Origin: Candidatus Obscuribacterales bacterium
GTDB taxonomy: Bacteria > Cyanobacteriota > Vampirovibrionia > Obscuribacterales > Obscuribacteraceae
NCBI GenBank assembly: GCA_031292355.1
Contig: JARLHI010000054.1
Span: forward strand, 124,001 to 188,000
Reading direction: 5' to 3'
DNA length: 64,000 bases
Part shown: piece by piece, positions 1 to 8,411 of the stretch
How the letters are laid out: each line of letters opens with the position of its first letter
Numbering within the stretch: the stretch's first letter is position 1
Translations under genes and position numbers: made by a program
Notes under the pieces: model-generated
What the model was told of the DNA's origin: nothing
The model's database searches: none
What the model saw: the letters and a program-made list of their open reading frames with translations, nothing else

Positions 1-171
1 ATGTTTCTTTTGCAATTGTTTGACTAAAACATCGTTGCTTGCCTGACGTTGCTTCAAATCTTCTGCTTTTGCTTGAGACTCTACAAACGTTGGATACACA
101 TCAAAGTAAGCAAGCATGAGAGCGCCAACAAAAAGACCGATACAAAGTAGTAATTTATAATTACGGCCCAT
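1..171 (-). CDS. pilO: PilO-like pilus assembly protein (partial, 3' end outside window)
   Basis: Only the first 57 codons are in the window. The ATG at 171 lies inside the end of the PilM-PilN gene, an 11-base overlap that implies translational coupling. The visible protein has a short basic start, one membrane segment at about residues 6-22, then a charged, probably coiled-coil stretch rich in Lys, Gln and Glu. That matches the N-terminus of PilO, the inner-membrane partner of PilN in the type IV pilus alignment complex. The call rests on this topology and on position after pilM/pilN; there is no catalytic motif to check, so another small pilus protein is possible. Confidence 0.65.
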   Translation of the reverse strand, partial: MGRNYKLLLCIGLFVGALMLAYFDVYPTFVESQAKAEDLKQRQASNDVLVKQLQKKH

Positions 172-1891
172 GATTAGCCTCAGACAACTGTGGTAGAGCC
201 TCGCTCAATGAATTCTTTAAATCACCAACGACAGCAAAAGCAATGCTGTCAGGGTCTTTTTCATTGCGTGTTTCTGATTCAACAATGCATTGCTGAAAAT
301 TTGGCGAATCAGATAAATTCACTGTCAGTTCTGAAATACTTTTGAAGTCTGTTGCATGTCCTTGAATTCTCAATTTCTCGCCATCGAAAACAATCGCTTC
401 CATCTGCACAGTATTTGGTGTCTTAGTGCGAATTTCGTCGAGAACACTTGACCAATGCTGCGATTTTTTGACGATAGCATCAAGCAATTTTTTCTTGGAA
501 GTCAGAATGCTGTTGCTTTGCTTCAAATTATTCAAAGCGCCTAATTCTTTGCGATTTTCAGTTTCTTCAAGAGTTAACTTAGCAATCGAGCGATCTTTGG
601 CAGGCAGATCAAAATGCACCAAATAAGCCCAGTAAGCTAGTGTCAGAACAAGAACAGCGATGCTTGCAGTGAGGGCCGGCTTAAACCAGGGAAGAGGACG
701 CATTTCAGGTGAAATGACCATCGTCTTGCGCTCATCAAATAAAAGCGGCAAACGGCCTTCCTTATTTAAATCCAGATTGACAGTGAACGAAGGATTCCAA
801 CCAGGTTCAATCGAAGAGCCAACGAGCGCCGAAAGTATGGGGCGCATGCTGTCTAAAATCAGGTCGGGCTCGAAAACAAGATCGCGCATGGGATCAGCAA
901 CGATTGTGCGAATATTCATGCGGTTAGAGATGTATTGATCGAGATTTTGAATCAAACAACCAGGACCAGTAAGCAAAATTTGGTCGACCTTGACGTCACC
1001 CACTTGAGATTTATAGAAATCCAGCGAGCGCAACAGTTCGTCGGCGATGTCACTGAATATGGTGCGAGCCACCTGCGCGGCCTGTCCCATGCGCACATCT
1101 GTTGGTGGCAAACCAAAGAGCACTATTTCCGGCAAAAGATCGAGCGCCTCATCGTAGTGGATGCCCAGGCTGCGCGAAACAGCCTCAGTCAGTGTGTCCA
1201 TGCCGAGCATCACGGAACGTCCAAACAGAGGCATCGCACTTCTGACGATATTAATATCGGTAGCGTCGTGCCGAATATTGGCAATCAAAGAAAGATGGCC
1301 GCTTGAGCCAAGATAACCAGCAAGTGCCAGGCTGCGCACAACCGATAGCGATGAGATATCGACACGGCCCAGTTTTACACCAGCGGCATCGGCCATGCGC
1401 CAGTAAGACTCAATAATAGAGCGCTGAACAGCTGCAAGGATGATATCTATACGCCTAACGCCATCGCTGTCGGTGCGCTCGGTAGCAGGCATGGCCGACC
1501 AGTCAATATTGGCGTCTTCTATCGGAAAGGGGACATGATTGGTTGCTTCTTGCGTCACCACATCCGCTAATTCTTCAGGTGGCATGCCAACTGGCACAGG
1601 CATCAAACGAATAACCACAGCCTGCGCAGGTATTGCCACATTGATAATTGGTGTAGGACCACCTGGTGGCACATGCGCATTCGCCAGCAAATCAAGGACG
1701 ATGGTGCCAACAACTTCAGGATCAGCGATGATTCCTTCACGAGTGGAATTACCAGGAGTAGGCGAGCAGGCAAAGCGAGCAACTTCTATACCAGCCCTGG
1801 TTTTCTCCATCTGGATGAGCGTGATACTGTCGCTGTTTATATCAACGGCAAGAACCGGTCCCTTTTTTTTGCCAAAGCTAAACACGGTCAT
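161..1891 (-). CDS. pilM: PilM-PilN fusion, type IV pilus alignment complex
   Basis: A 576-residue protein. Residues 1-350 are PilM-like: an actin-fold ATPase with the phosphate-binding start VLAVDINSDS and a late TGPG turn. From about residue 375 a linker leads to a membrane segment (about 395-425) and a coiled-coil/periplasmic part of about 150 residues, which is the architecture of PilN. PilM alone is usually about 350 residues and PilN about 200, so the length fits a fusion. Known role: cytoplasmic PilM binds the PilN tail and couples the motor to the PilN/PilO platform. Fusing them fixes a normally transient contact. A PilO-like gene follows with overlap, which supports the assignment. 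Confidence 0.85.
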   Translation of the reverse strand: MTVFSFGKKKGPVLAVDINSDSITLIQMEKTRAGIEVARFACSPTPGNSTREGIIADPEVVGTIVLDLLANAHVPPGGPTPIINVAIPAQAVVIRLMPVPVGMPPEELADVVTQEATNHVPFPIEDANIDWSAMPATERTDSDGVRRIDIILAAVQRSIIESYWRMADAAGVKLGRVDISSLSVVRSLALAGYLGSSGHLSLIANIRHDATDINIVRSAMPLFGRSVMLGMDTLTEAVSRSLGIHYDEALDLLPEIVLFGLPPTDVRMGQAAQVARTIFSDIADELLRSLDFYKSQVGDVKVDQILLTGPGCLIQNLDQYISNRMNIRTIVADPMRDLVFEPDLILDSMRPILSALVGSSIEPGWNPSFTVNLDLNKEGRLPLLFDERKTMVISPEMRPLPWFKPALTASIAVLVLTLAYWAYLVHFDLPAKDRSIAKLTLEETENRKELGALNNLKQSNSILTSKKKLLDAIVKKSQHWSSVLDEIRTKTPNTVQMEAIVFDGEKLRIQGHATDFKSISELTVNLSDSPNFQQCIVESETRNEKDPDSIAFAVVGDLKNSLSEALPQLSEANHGP

Positions 1892-1953
1892 ATCCCTTCA
1901 ATAGCTTTTGATGATTACCTGGTCCTAGCCTTGATGTCCTTAATTCTACAAGC

Positions 1954-3378
1954 TTAACGATGTAATATCGGCGAATTCCGCACTTGTTCCATTAAAGCGC
2001 CCGGAGCATCCTGAATGTCAAATGGATTGAAGAATATGCAAACGAAGGCAGCAACAGCAAGAGCGGGACCAAAAGGAAACGGCTTAGAGTATTTGGAGCC
2101 CTTTAATACAGTGCCCAGAATCACGCCACCAATAATGGCACCCACCCCCAGCGCCAACCAGGGCATTCTTTGAAAGAAGTAGTTGACGTTAGGACCGTTT
2201 GGATTATAAGGGTACTGAAGCGAATAAAGAAAATAGAGAAAGCCTTCAACGATGCTAAGCAATATGGCACTGCAAATCAGAATGGCTTTGTAGGCTTTAT
2301 GCATCGCCTTTTGCTTGACCATCTCGATAATCAAATAAGTGGCACCCATAAAAGTACCAATCATAAAGCCAGTCAATAAGACAAATCCCAGAGCTCTCAG
2401 CCCCAACCAAACTGCAATTACCGCGGATAAAACAGCATCGCCTCCACCCATGACCTCAAAGTCTTCGTCGACTTCGTCAGGGCTTCCAGCTCTTGCAGTT
2501 TCAAGAGTGGAGCTTGCGGCAACATGTTCTGGCGTAATCGCATCTATTTCGGAATGAATTTCACCTTGAATAGAGTGATGTTTCTCGGCGGCAATTATAG
2601 ACTCAGCCGGAGCATAATCCGGCGGGTCAATCAACCAGACTACATCAAACGATTCGCTGGATGCACTTGCCAGAAGCGGTACGTTTTCTTGAATCGGCGC
2701 ATCTAGCTTAACTCTCTCATCTTGTTCATGTCCCGACTCTTTTTCTTCTTCAGCGCGTTCTGCATCAATTCGATGACCGCGCTCATAGAGTTTTAGTCCA
2801 TAGAAAGCAAGAAAATCAAACAGAATATAGCTGATGCCAGCACCAGCAAGCGAATTGAGAATGCCAACGTTGGGATTATTAGCACTATATATGATGCCAA
2901 CCAGCATTGATGGATAAGTAATATCGTGTGGTATCAGCTTCTCTTTAAAATCAGTGATTGAAATAGTGATAAGCATGCAGGCAAAGTAAGCCATCGCCCA
3001 ACCAGTACAATTGAAGACGGAAGCGTCATTGAAGTGATTCGTTGGCACCGCGCCCCAATTCCAACCAAAATTCATACCGATGAGTATAAAAGTGATGCCT
3101 GTGAAAATTTCCACGAATGGGTAATACCAGGCAATGGTCTCATGACAGTACCGACAACGCCCTCTTAAAAATAGCCACGATAGAACAGGCACCAGATCTA
3201 AAATCGCCAGAGGGTGCTTGCACTTGGGACAGTGCGAACGTGGCGTGAGAATGGATTCTTCGGCAAGAGTGCGCGTTGCAAGCACATTCAAAAAGCTGCC
3301 GACACACACACCACCTAAAAATTCAGACAGCATGAGCATGCCGTCAATTGTTTTAACTGGTTCAGTCCAGGCGCACAT
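1954..3378 (-). CDS. pilD: Prepilin peptidase with a large acidic insertion
   Basis: A polytopic inner-membrane aspartyl protease (A24 family) that cleaves and N-methylates prepilins. The N-terminal zinc-binding loop has CxxC pairs at residues 50/53 and 75/78. The first catalytic aspartate is in ITDFKEK (about 143) and the second in the GGGD motif (about 314). The two aspartates are normally about 65 residues apart; here they are about 170 apart, because a hydrophilic, Glu/Asp/Ser-rich segment (about 200-310) is inserted in the cytoplasmic loop. At 474 residues it is much longer than the usual 250-290. The ATG directly abuts the stop of the upstream permease gene. Internal ATGs at residues 14 and 16 are possible alternative starts. 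Confidence 0.88.
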   Translation of the reverse strand: MCAWTEPVKTIDGMLMLSEFLGGVCVGSFLNVLATRTLAEESILTPRSHCPKCKHPLAILDLVPVLSWLFLRGRCRYCHETIAWYYPFVEIFTGITFILIGMNFGWNWGAVPTNHFNDASVFNCTGWAMAYFACMLITISITDFKEKLIPHDITYPSMLVGIIYSANNPNVGILNSLAGAGISYILFDFLAFYGLKLYERGHRIDAERAEEEKESGHEQDERVKLDAPIQENVPLLASASSESFDVVWLIDPPDYAPAESIIAAEKHHSIQGEIHSEIDAITPEHVAASSTLETARAGSPDEVDEDFEVMGGGDAVLSAVIAVWLGLRALGFVLLTGFMIGTFMGATYLIIEMVKQKAMHKAYKAILICSAILLSIVEGFLYFLYSLQYPYNPNGPNVNYFFQRMPWLALGVGAIIGGVILGTVLKGSKYSKPFPFGPALAVAAFVCIFFNPFDIQDAPGALMEQVRNSPILHR

Positions 3379-4182
3379 TCAGGAAAACTCTCTGTGTTCG
3401 GTGATGATCGATGCCATTACTAGCAGTATTAGAACATAAGAAATTATGTAGCAGGTGATTAATGTAATCACCTCATTATTCCCTTGATTACCGTACATGA
3501 GCAGGTTACGAGCCCGGGTCAAATTCGCCAGATCTGGCAGAGCCCAGTAAATGGCGTTCGTCAGCGTTTGTAGCGCATGATTGTTAGAGAGTTTGCCCAA
3601 CGAATTGAGCGATTCGCCAAGATGCGCAATGAGCCACATAGCCAGCGTGAAAAGGACACTCATCACTGGTGTGGCGAAGGTGGAAAAAAATGTAGCAATG
3701 GCAATGACCAACAATAGCTCCAGCTGCACCAGTACCACCGGCAATAGCAGACTGACAATCTGATTGCCGAAAGAATGAGGACTAAACGCCGCTAGAACAC
3801 CACTCATAAATAGTCCCATCAATGCGACCATAAGCAGCACAGCAGCCGATAGCCCGAGATATTTTCCGGCGATGAACTGCCATCCAGTGACTGGCTTAGT
3901 AAAAATGACAAAAATGGTTTTCTTATCGATTTCTTTAGAGACCAGATTGCAGCCAGCAAAAATAGCGATGATACCGCCGATGAGACCAATAGCAGCGAGT
4001 CCAAAATCGCGCAATATTCTCTCATCCTGCCCTACAGAGAGGCTGCCAAGAACGACCGCCAGCAAAATGATGAAGACAACAAATACCAAAAAGGAATAAA
4101 AAATTCGATCGCGAACTATTTCACGATAGGTATTGAGGGCGATGGCTAATATTTTTTGAATTTCGCTAACATATGCAGTCAT
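3379..4182 (-). CDS. ABC-2 type transporter permease
   Basis: A 267-residue integral membrane protein with about six hydrophobic segments, the first near residues 28-48. It has the ABC-2 layout: a cytoplasmic N-terminus, then a loop with the KEIDKKTIF motif typical of ABC-2 permeases, where the sequence before TM3 contacts the ATPase. Its start overlaps the end of the ATPase gene by 4 bases, so the two form one transporter. The substrate cannot be told. Such pairs next to pilus genes could serve envelope or gliding functions, but that is inference. Confidence 0.85.
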   Translation of the reverse strand: MTAYVSEIQKILAIALNTYREIVRDRIFYSFLVFVVFIILLAVVLGSLSVGQDERILRDFGLAAIGLIGGIIAIFAGCNLVSKEIDKKTIFVIFTKPVTGWQFIAGKYLGLSAAVLLMVALMGLFMSGVLAAFSPHSFGNQIVSLLLPVVLVQLELLLVIAIATFFSTFATPVMSVLFTLAMWLIAHLGESLNSLGKLSNNHALQTLTNAIYWALPDLANLTRARNLLMYGNQGNNEVITLITCYIISYVLILLVMASIITEHREFS

Positions 4183-4964
4183 CGGGGCAGCCTCTTAGTG
4201 CTGTCCTCTGGCTCAGGAACATCGCTTTCACCAATAGAGTGGAGAAAGTAAGTCTCTAGATCTTTATAGTTGCCCTGAGTCGATATCGTTGCGATTTTTT
4301 CCTGCGAAATCAGCTTGCCTTTATGCAAAATGCCGACTGTGTCGCAGATTTCGCTCACATCAGGCAGTAGATGCGAATTGAAAAAAATAGTGCATCCCTT
4401 TTCTTTGAGATTGTGCAAAATTTGCCTGACGTCGCGCCGACCGACGATATCCAGACCAGACATAGGCTCGTCCCAGAAAATCACCTGTGGCTCATTAATC
4501 AGTGATTGAGCGATGCCGATACGCTGCAACATCCCCTTGGAATATTTGTTCATCGGTTGATTAGCACTGGCGGTCATCTTGACCAGAGCAAGAAGTTTCT
4601 CGGTGCGCTCTCTGGCAACTTCACCCGTCACGCCAAAAAGCGAAGCCATAAATAGCAGGCATTCTCTCGCCGTCAGTTGCGAGTAGAAATAAGGATTTTC
4701 TGGCAAAAAACCAATGTTTTGCAGAGCATCCCGAGAGCCTGCCGTCTTACCCAGAACGGTCGCAGTGCCCGCTGTAGGCTTAAGCAGTCCCAACAAAAGC
4801 TTGATTGTGGTCGTTTTACCGGCGCCATTGAGCCCGAGCAAACCAAAGGTCTGTCCCTGCTCCACTTTAATATCGACACCATCGAGTATACGCGTCCGTT
4901 TGCGCAAGAACTGACTAACTACTTCTTTAGTCAGACCTTTCGTCTCGATTGGGCAGCCCGTCAT
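4179..4964 (-). CDS. ABC transporter ATP-binding protein
   Basis: A 261-residue nucleotide-binding subunit. Visible motifs are Walker A GLNGAGKTT, signature YSKGMLQRIG (a variant of LSGGQ), Walker B QVIFWDEP and the H-loop NSHLL. The lid and signature resemble the ABC-2 exporters of the CcmA/NatA type. It powers the permease encoded immediately downstream (4-base overlap). It lies 6 bases after the sigma-factor gene, so the sigma factor and transporter are probably on one transcript. Confidence 0.9.
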   Translation of the reverse strand: MTGCPIETKGLTKEVVSQFLRKRTRILDGVDIKVEQGQTFGLLGLNGAGKTTTIKLLLGLLKPTAGTATVLGKTAGSRDALQNIGFLPENPYFYSQLTARECLLFMASLFGVTGEVARERTEKLLALVKMTASANQPMNKYSKGMLQRIGIAQSLINEPQVIFWDEPMSGLDIVGRRDVRQILHNLKEKGCTIFFNSHLLPDVSEICDTVGILHKGKLISQEKIATISTQGNYKDLETYFLHSIGESDVPEPEDSTKRLPR

Positions 4965-4970
4965 TGGCTT

Positions 4971-5810
4971 TTAGCTACCCTTTGCGGCGCCGCCAGCTTT
5001 CTTGTTCGACGTGATGATTTTATGGAGTTCAGTGGTTGCAGCGCGTAGACGTCTGGAAACTTGCATCTGAGAGATGCCCAGCTGTCTTGCCACTTCGGTC
5101 TGACTCAAATCTTCGTAGAAAGTTAGTTGCACGACTTCGCGCAGCCCATCACGCAATTGCTTAATCGCTTCAGCGAGCATGAATCGGTCTTCTTTGGCTA
5201 ACTGATTGGCATGATATTTGCCATCAACCAGCGTGTCGATGAGCGATTGCTCGGAACCGGCATCGTTCGACAATGCCTGGTCTAAAGAAATCAGAGTGCG
5301 GCGACGGTCTACTTCGTAAGCTTCGCTGACGCGACCGACCGGGATTTCCAATTCATGAGCGATTTCAGAATCTGAAGGCTCGCGTCCCAGCCTGGAAGTC
5401 AGCCCCTGAACAAGACGGTTGATACGGAAAGAAAGCTCTTGCAACTCGCGCGGGGCACGAATCATCGCTGTTTTGTCACGCAAATAGTGACGAATTTCAC
5501 CGGTGATTAAGTGGGTTGCATAAGTCTGAAACTTGGCGCCAGCATCGGGCTTGAACTGGTCTACAGCCTTTATTAGCCCAATCGAGCCGACCTGGATCAA
5601 ATCTTCGACAGGGTCGGTAGATCTTCTGGCTAGACCATAAGCGATGCGCTTGACCAGCGGCAACGACGCCTGAATGATGGCGTCCCGCAAAGACGGCTCA
5701 CGCGTATCGGAGTATACGGACAGCCAGTGGTGAATCTGGTCTTGCCCTTTGCTCATATCTGTCTTCGGACCATTAATGCCGGGTCCGATAGCGGTCTGTT
5801 TTGCTTGCAA
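4971..5810 (-). CDS. sigF: Group 3 RNA polymerase sigma factor, SigF/SigB-like
   Basis: A 279-residue alternative sigma factor. Region 2 is clear around residues 65-120 (DLIQVGSIGLIKAVDQF and the helix FQTYATHLITGEIRHYLRD). Region 3 follows (REPSDSEIAHEL), and region 4 has an HTH at the C-terminus (LSQTEVARQLGISQMQVSRRL). There is no region 1.1, as expected for group 3. In Cyanobacteria, SigF controls pilus genes, and here the gene sits between two blocks of pilus genes, so control of this locus is a reasonable inference. No anti-sigma gene is adjacent. Confidence 0.88.
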   Translation of the reverse strand: MQAKQTAIGPGINGPKTDMSKGQDQIHHWLSVYSDTREPSLRDAIIQASLPLVKRIAYGLARRSTDPVEDLIQVGSIGLIKAVDQFKPDAGAKFQTYATHLITGEIRHYLRDKTAMIRAPRELQELSFRINRLVQGLTSRLGREPSDSEIAHELEIPVGRVSEAYEVDRRRTLISLDQALSNDAGSEQSLIDTLVDGKYHANQLAKEDRFMLAEAIKQLRDGLREVVQLTFYEDLSQTEVARQLGISQMQVSRRLRAATTELHKIITSNKKAGGAAKGS

Positions 5811-5891
5811 AGTCTTGCTTACTACCCAGATTTAAAGAGTATTAACCATATTATTGTAGAACCTTAATGCAGATTGTAGACGAAAAATTAT

Positions 5892-5956
5892 CTTCGTGGG
5901 TATCTCAAACGCGATTTAACCAATAAATTCTCAAATTTATTGGGGAGACCACGAAG
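5892..5956 (-). terminator. Nested stem-loop after pilC, likely terminator
   Basis: An 8-bp outer stem (5892-5899 with 5949-5956) encloses a perfect 10-bp inner stem (5920-5929 with 5934-5943, loop CTCA). Read on the minus strand it follows the pilC stop by about 45 bases, and a TTTTT tract comes within a few bases of its 3' end. It would separate the pilB-pilT-pilC transcript from the sigF gene. The outer loop is larger than in a simple terminator, so a regulatory leader for sigF is also possible. Confidence 0.5.
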
Positions 5957-6002
5957 AAATAACCATGAAAAACAATGAAAAAACGATGAGTTATGAGCTA
6001 AA

Positions 6003-7229
6003 TCAATGCAATTCGTTGATCACCGTGAAAATCGGCAAATACATGCCAACGACCACTGACCCGACGATTCCACCAATGCCGACGACCATAATGGGCTCAA
6101 GCAAGGACGTCATCTGCTCGACCTGATGCTCAACTTCCATGTCGTAAAAATCCGCAACTTTTGAAAGCATATCGTCCAATTTGCCCGTTTCTTCGCCAAC
6201 TGCGACCATCTGAGTGACCATTGGTGGAAAAATATTGTTCTTGGCCATTGGCTTAGAAATCGTCCCGCCCTGGCGCACTTCGTTGTAAACGGTGGCAACA
6301 GCCTTGGCTACGACTGCATTGCCGGAAGTATCTTTGACCACATCAAGGGCTGAAAGCATCGGTACACCAGCTCGAATCAAGGTGCCAAACGTGCGACTGA
6401 AACGAGCAATCGCCACTTTGCGAATCAACTCGCCCACCAGTGGCAAACTCAGTAAAATCCCGTCGATGTAGTATTTGCCTTGCTCTGTTTTGTGGAAACG
6501 CCTGAGAAAGAAAACACCCACACCGACCGAGATCACAAAAAGAGCCATCCAGGGCGAGCGCATATATTCGGAAAGATTGATCAAAAACTGAGTATAGGCT
6601 GGCAGCTCGCCGCCGATTTGTTTGAACAACCCTTGAAATATCGGTAATACAAAGGTCAACATAGCCCAGAACACAAGCACGGCGATAGCCAGCACCACTG
6701 ATGGATAAACCATAGCCGAGCGCACTTTAGCGTTTAGCTTCTGCCTGGTTTCCAGAAATTCAGCCAGCCGCATTAAAACCTCGGGCAAAATACCACCGGT
6801 CTCGCCTGCTTTGACCATAGAAATATAAAGCCTGTCAAAAACAATGGGATGTCGACTGAGCGCGTCAGACAAAGAGAGCCCAGATTCAACGGAAGTTCGC
6901 ACCTCATCGAGCTCTTTTTTCATCCGTCTGTTTTTGCACTGGTCGACAATGATGGTAAGAGTACGCAGCATTGCCACTCCTGACGATACCATCGCTGCAA
7001 ATTGTCTTGAAAAAACAACCATGTCTTTAAGAGTGATAGTTTCAAACAAATACGTGAATGAATTCCAAGACTCAGAGAAATTCAGAGGCTGACGCGTGCT
7101 TTGAATGTTAATGACATCGAGCCCGCGAGACGTCAGCCGCGCGCGCAATATTGAAGGCGAATCAGCCTCAGCGGTGGCCTCCTGAATCCGTCCTTGTCCG
7201 TCTCTGATTTTGTAGAGAAATTCTGCCAT
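6003..7229 (-). CDS. pilC: Type IV pilus inner-membrane platform protein PilC
   Basis: 408 residues, the normal length for the GspF/PilC family. Two homologous T2SSF domains (about residues 70-195 and 275-398) each end in hydrophobic segments. Family motifs include FSRQFAAMVSSG in the first repeat, its equivalent FSRTFGTLIRAGVPM in the second, and the closing GxVGSVVVGMYLPIF. PilC is the platform on which PilB and PilT act to extend and retract the pilus. It starts 2 bases after the pilT stop, so the two are in one operon. Confidence 0.93.
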   Translation of the reverse strand: MAEFLYKIRDGQGRIQEATAEADSPSILRARLTSRGLDVINIQSTRQPLNFSESWNSFTYLFETITLKDMVVFSRQFAAMVSSGVAMLRTLTIIVDQCKNRRMKKELDEVRTSVESGLSLSDALSRHPIVFDRLYISMVKAGETGGILPEVLMRLAEFLETRQKLNAKVRSAMVYPSVVLAIAVLVFWAMLTFVLPIFQGLFKQIGGELPAYTQFLINLSEYMRSPWMALFVISVGVGVFFLRRFHKTEQGKYYIDGILLSLPLVGELIRKVAIARFSRTFGTLIRAGVPMLSALDVVKDTSGNAVVAKAVATVYNEVRQGGTISKPMAKNNIFPPMVTQMVAVGEETGKLDDMLSKVADFYDMEVEHQVEQMTSLLEPIMVVGIGGIVGSVVVGMYLPIFTVINELH

Positions 7230-7231
7230 CT

Positions 7232-8368
7232 CTAGAATCTACCGAAGCCTTTGCCTGGATCACGAGGAGTGGTGCCTGCATACGACGCGCCCAACAAACG
7301 CTGCAAATCTTCAGGACGGCTGCTTTTGGCCAGAGCCTCGGATGTGCTGATGATACCTTGCTTAACAAGATTAGACAGAGCTGTTTCCAGAGTCTGCATA
7401 CCAAGTGCACCGCCCATCTGTATAGCCGAATAGATTTGAGCAGTTTTGCCTTCACGGATAAGATTGGCTATTGCAGGCGTATTGATCAAAATCTCGAGCG
7501 CCAGGATTCGTCCTTTTGTAATAGCTGACCCACCGGCCGACTCTTGCATGCGCGGCAATAAGGTTTGAGAAATTATGGCAACCAGACTGTTCGAGAGCAT
7601 GATGCGCACTTGCTGCTGTTGCTCTGGCGGAAAAACATCAATCAGGCGGTCAATACTTTGCGCAGCCGAACTAGTGTGAACTGTGCCAAAAACCAAATGT
7701 CCGGTTTCGGCGGCCGTCAAAGCCAGCTTAATGGTGTCAAGATCGCGCAACTCACCGACGAGGATGACGTTTGGATCTTCACGTAATGCCGCTCTTAAGG
7801 CATTGGCAAAGCTTTTGGTATCATTGCCAAGTTCTCGTTGCGAAACAATCGAGCGTTTGCTGTGGTGCACATACTCAATTGGATCTTCAATGGTCAAAAT
7901 ATGATCAGCGCGATTGTCGTTGATCCAGTCAATCATTGAAGCAAGAGTGGTTGATTTACCGTGCCCGGTAGGTCCTGTTATAAGCACCAACCCACGAGGG
8001 CTCTGGGCAATTTCTTTGCAAATTTCGGGCAAGCCAAGCTCTTGCAAATTGGGAATTCGAGGAGCCACCGCTCGCAGTGCAGCAGCAAAATTGCCTTTAT
8101 CTTTATATACATTGACGCGAAAGCGCCCGAGTCCCTCAATGCCATAACTGCAGTCCAATTCGTAATTGTGCTGCAAGGCTTCCATTTGCTCGGGCGTAAG
8201 CATCGAAGCAATCAACTGCAGAACATCGTTTGCTGAAAGCTCAGGCAAACTCGAGCGAATCAACCTTCCAGCAATTCGCAAAATGGGCGGCTGATCGGTT
8301 TTTAAGTGCAAATCAGAGGCGCCTCGATCTGCCACCATTTGAAGGAGTTCCTGCATCTCTATTGACAT
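7232..8368 (-). CDS. pilT: Type IV pilus retraction ATPase PilT
   Basis: A 378-residue hexameric ATPase that drives pilus retraction and twitching. Motifs are Walker A at about 132-139 (GPTGHGKS, with His where Ser is usual), the Asp box LTIEDPIEY, Walker B VILVGELRD and the His box GHLVFGTVHTS. Length and domain order are normal for PilT, and it lacks the long MshEN domain of PilB. A Shine-Dalgarno GGAG lies 8 bases before the ATG. It follows pilB by 43 bases and precedes pilC by 2. Confidence 0.94.
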   Translation of the reverse strand: MSIEMQELLQMVADRGASDLHLKTDQPPILRIAGRLIRSSLPELSANDVLQLIASMLTPEQMEALQHNYELDCSYGIEGLGRFRVNVYKDKGNFAAALRAVAPRIPNLQELGLPEICKEIAQSPRGLVLITGPTGHGKSTTLASMIDWINDNRADHILTIEDPIEYVHHSKRSIVSQRELGNDTKSFANALRAALREDPNVILVGELRDLDTIKLALTAAETGHLVFGTVHTSSAAQSIDRLIDVFPPEQQQQVRIMLSNSLVAIISQTLLPRMQESAGGSAITKGRILALEILINTPAIANLIREGKTAQIYSAIQMGGALGMQTLETALSNLVKQGIISTSEALAKSSRPEDLQRLLGASYAGTTPRDPGKGFGRF

Positions 8369-8411
8369 ACTGAAAGCTCCATTTTTGCCCTGCTGATTCG
8401 ACTAATTCGAC

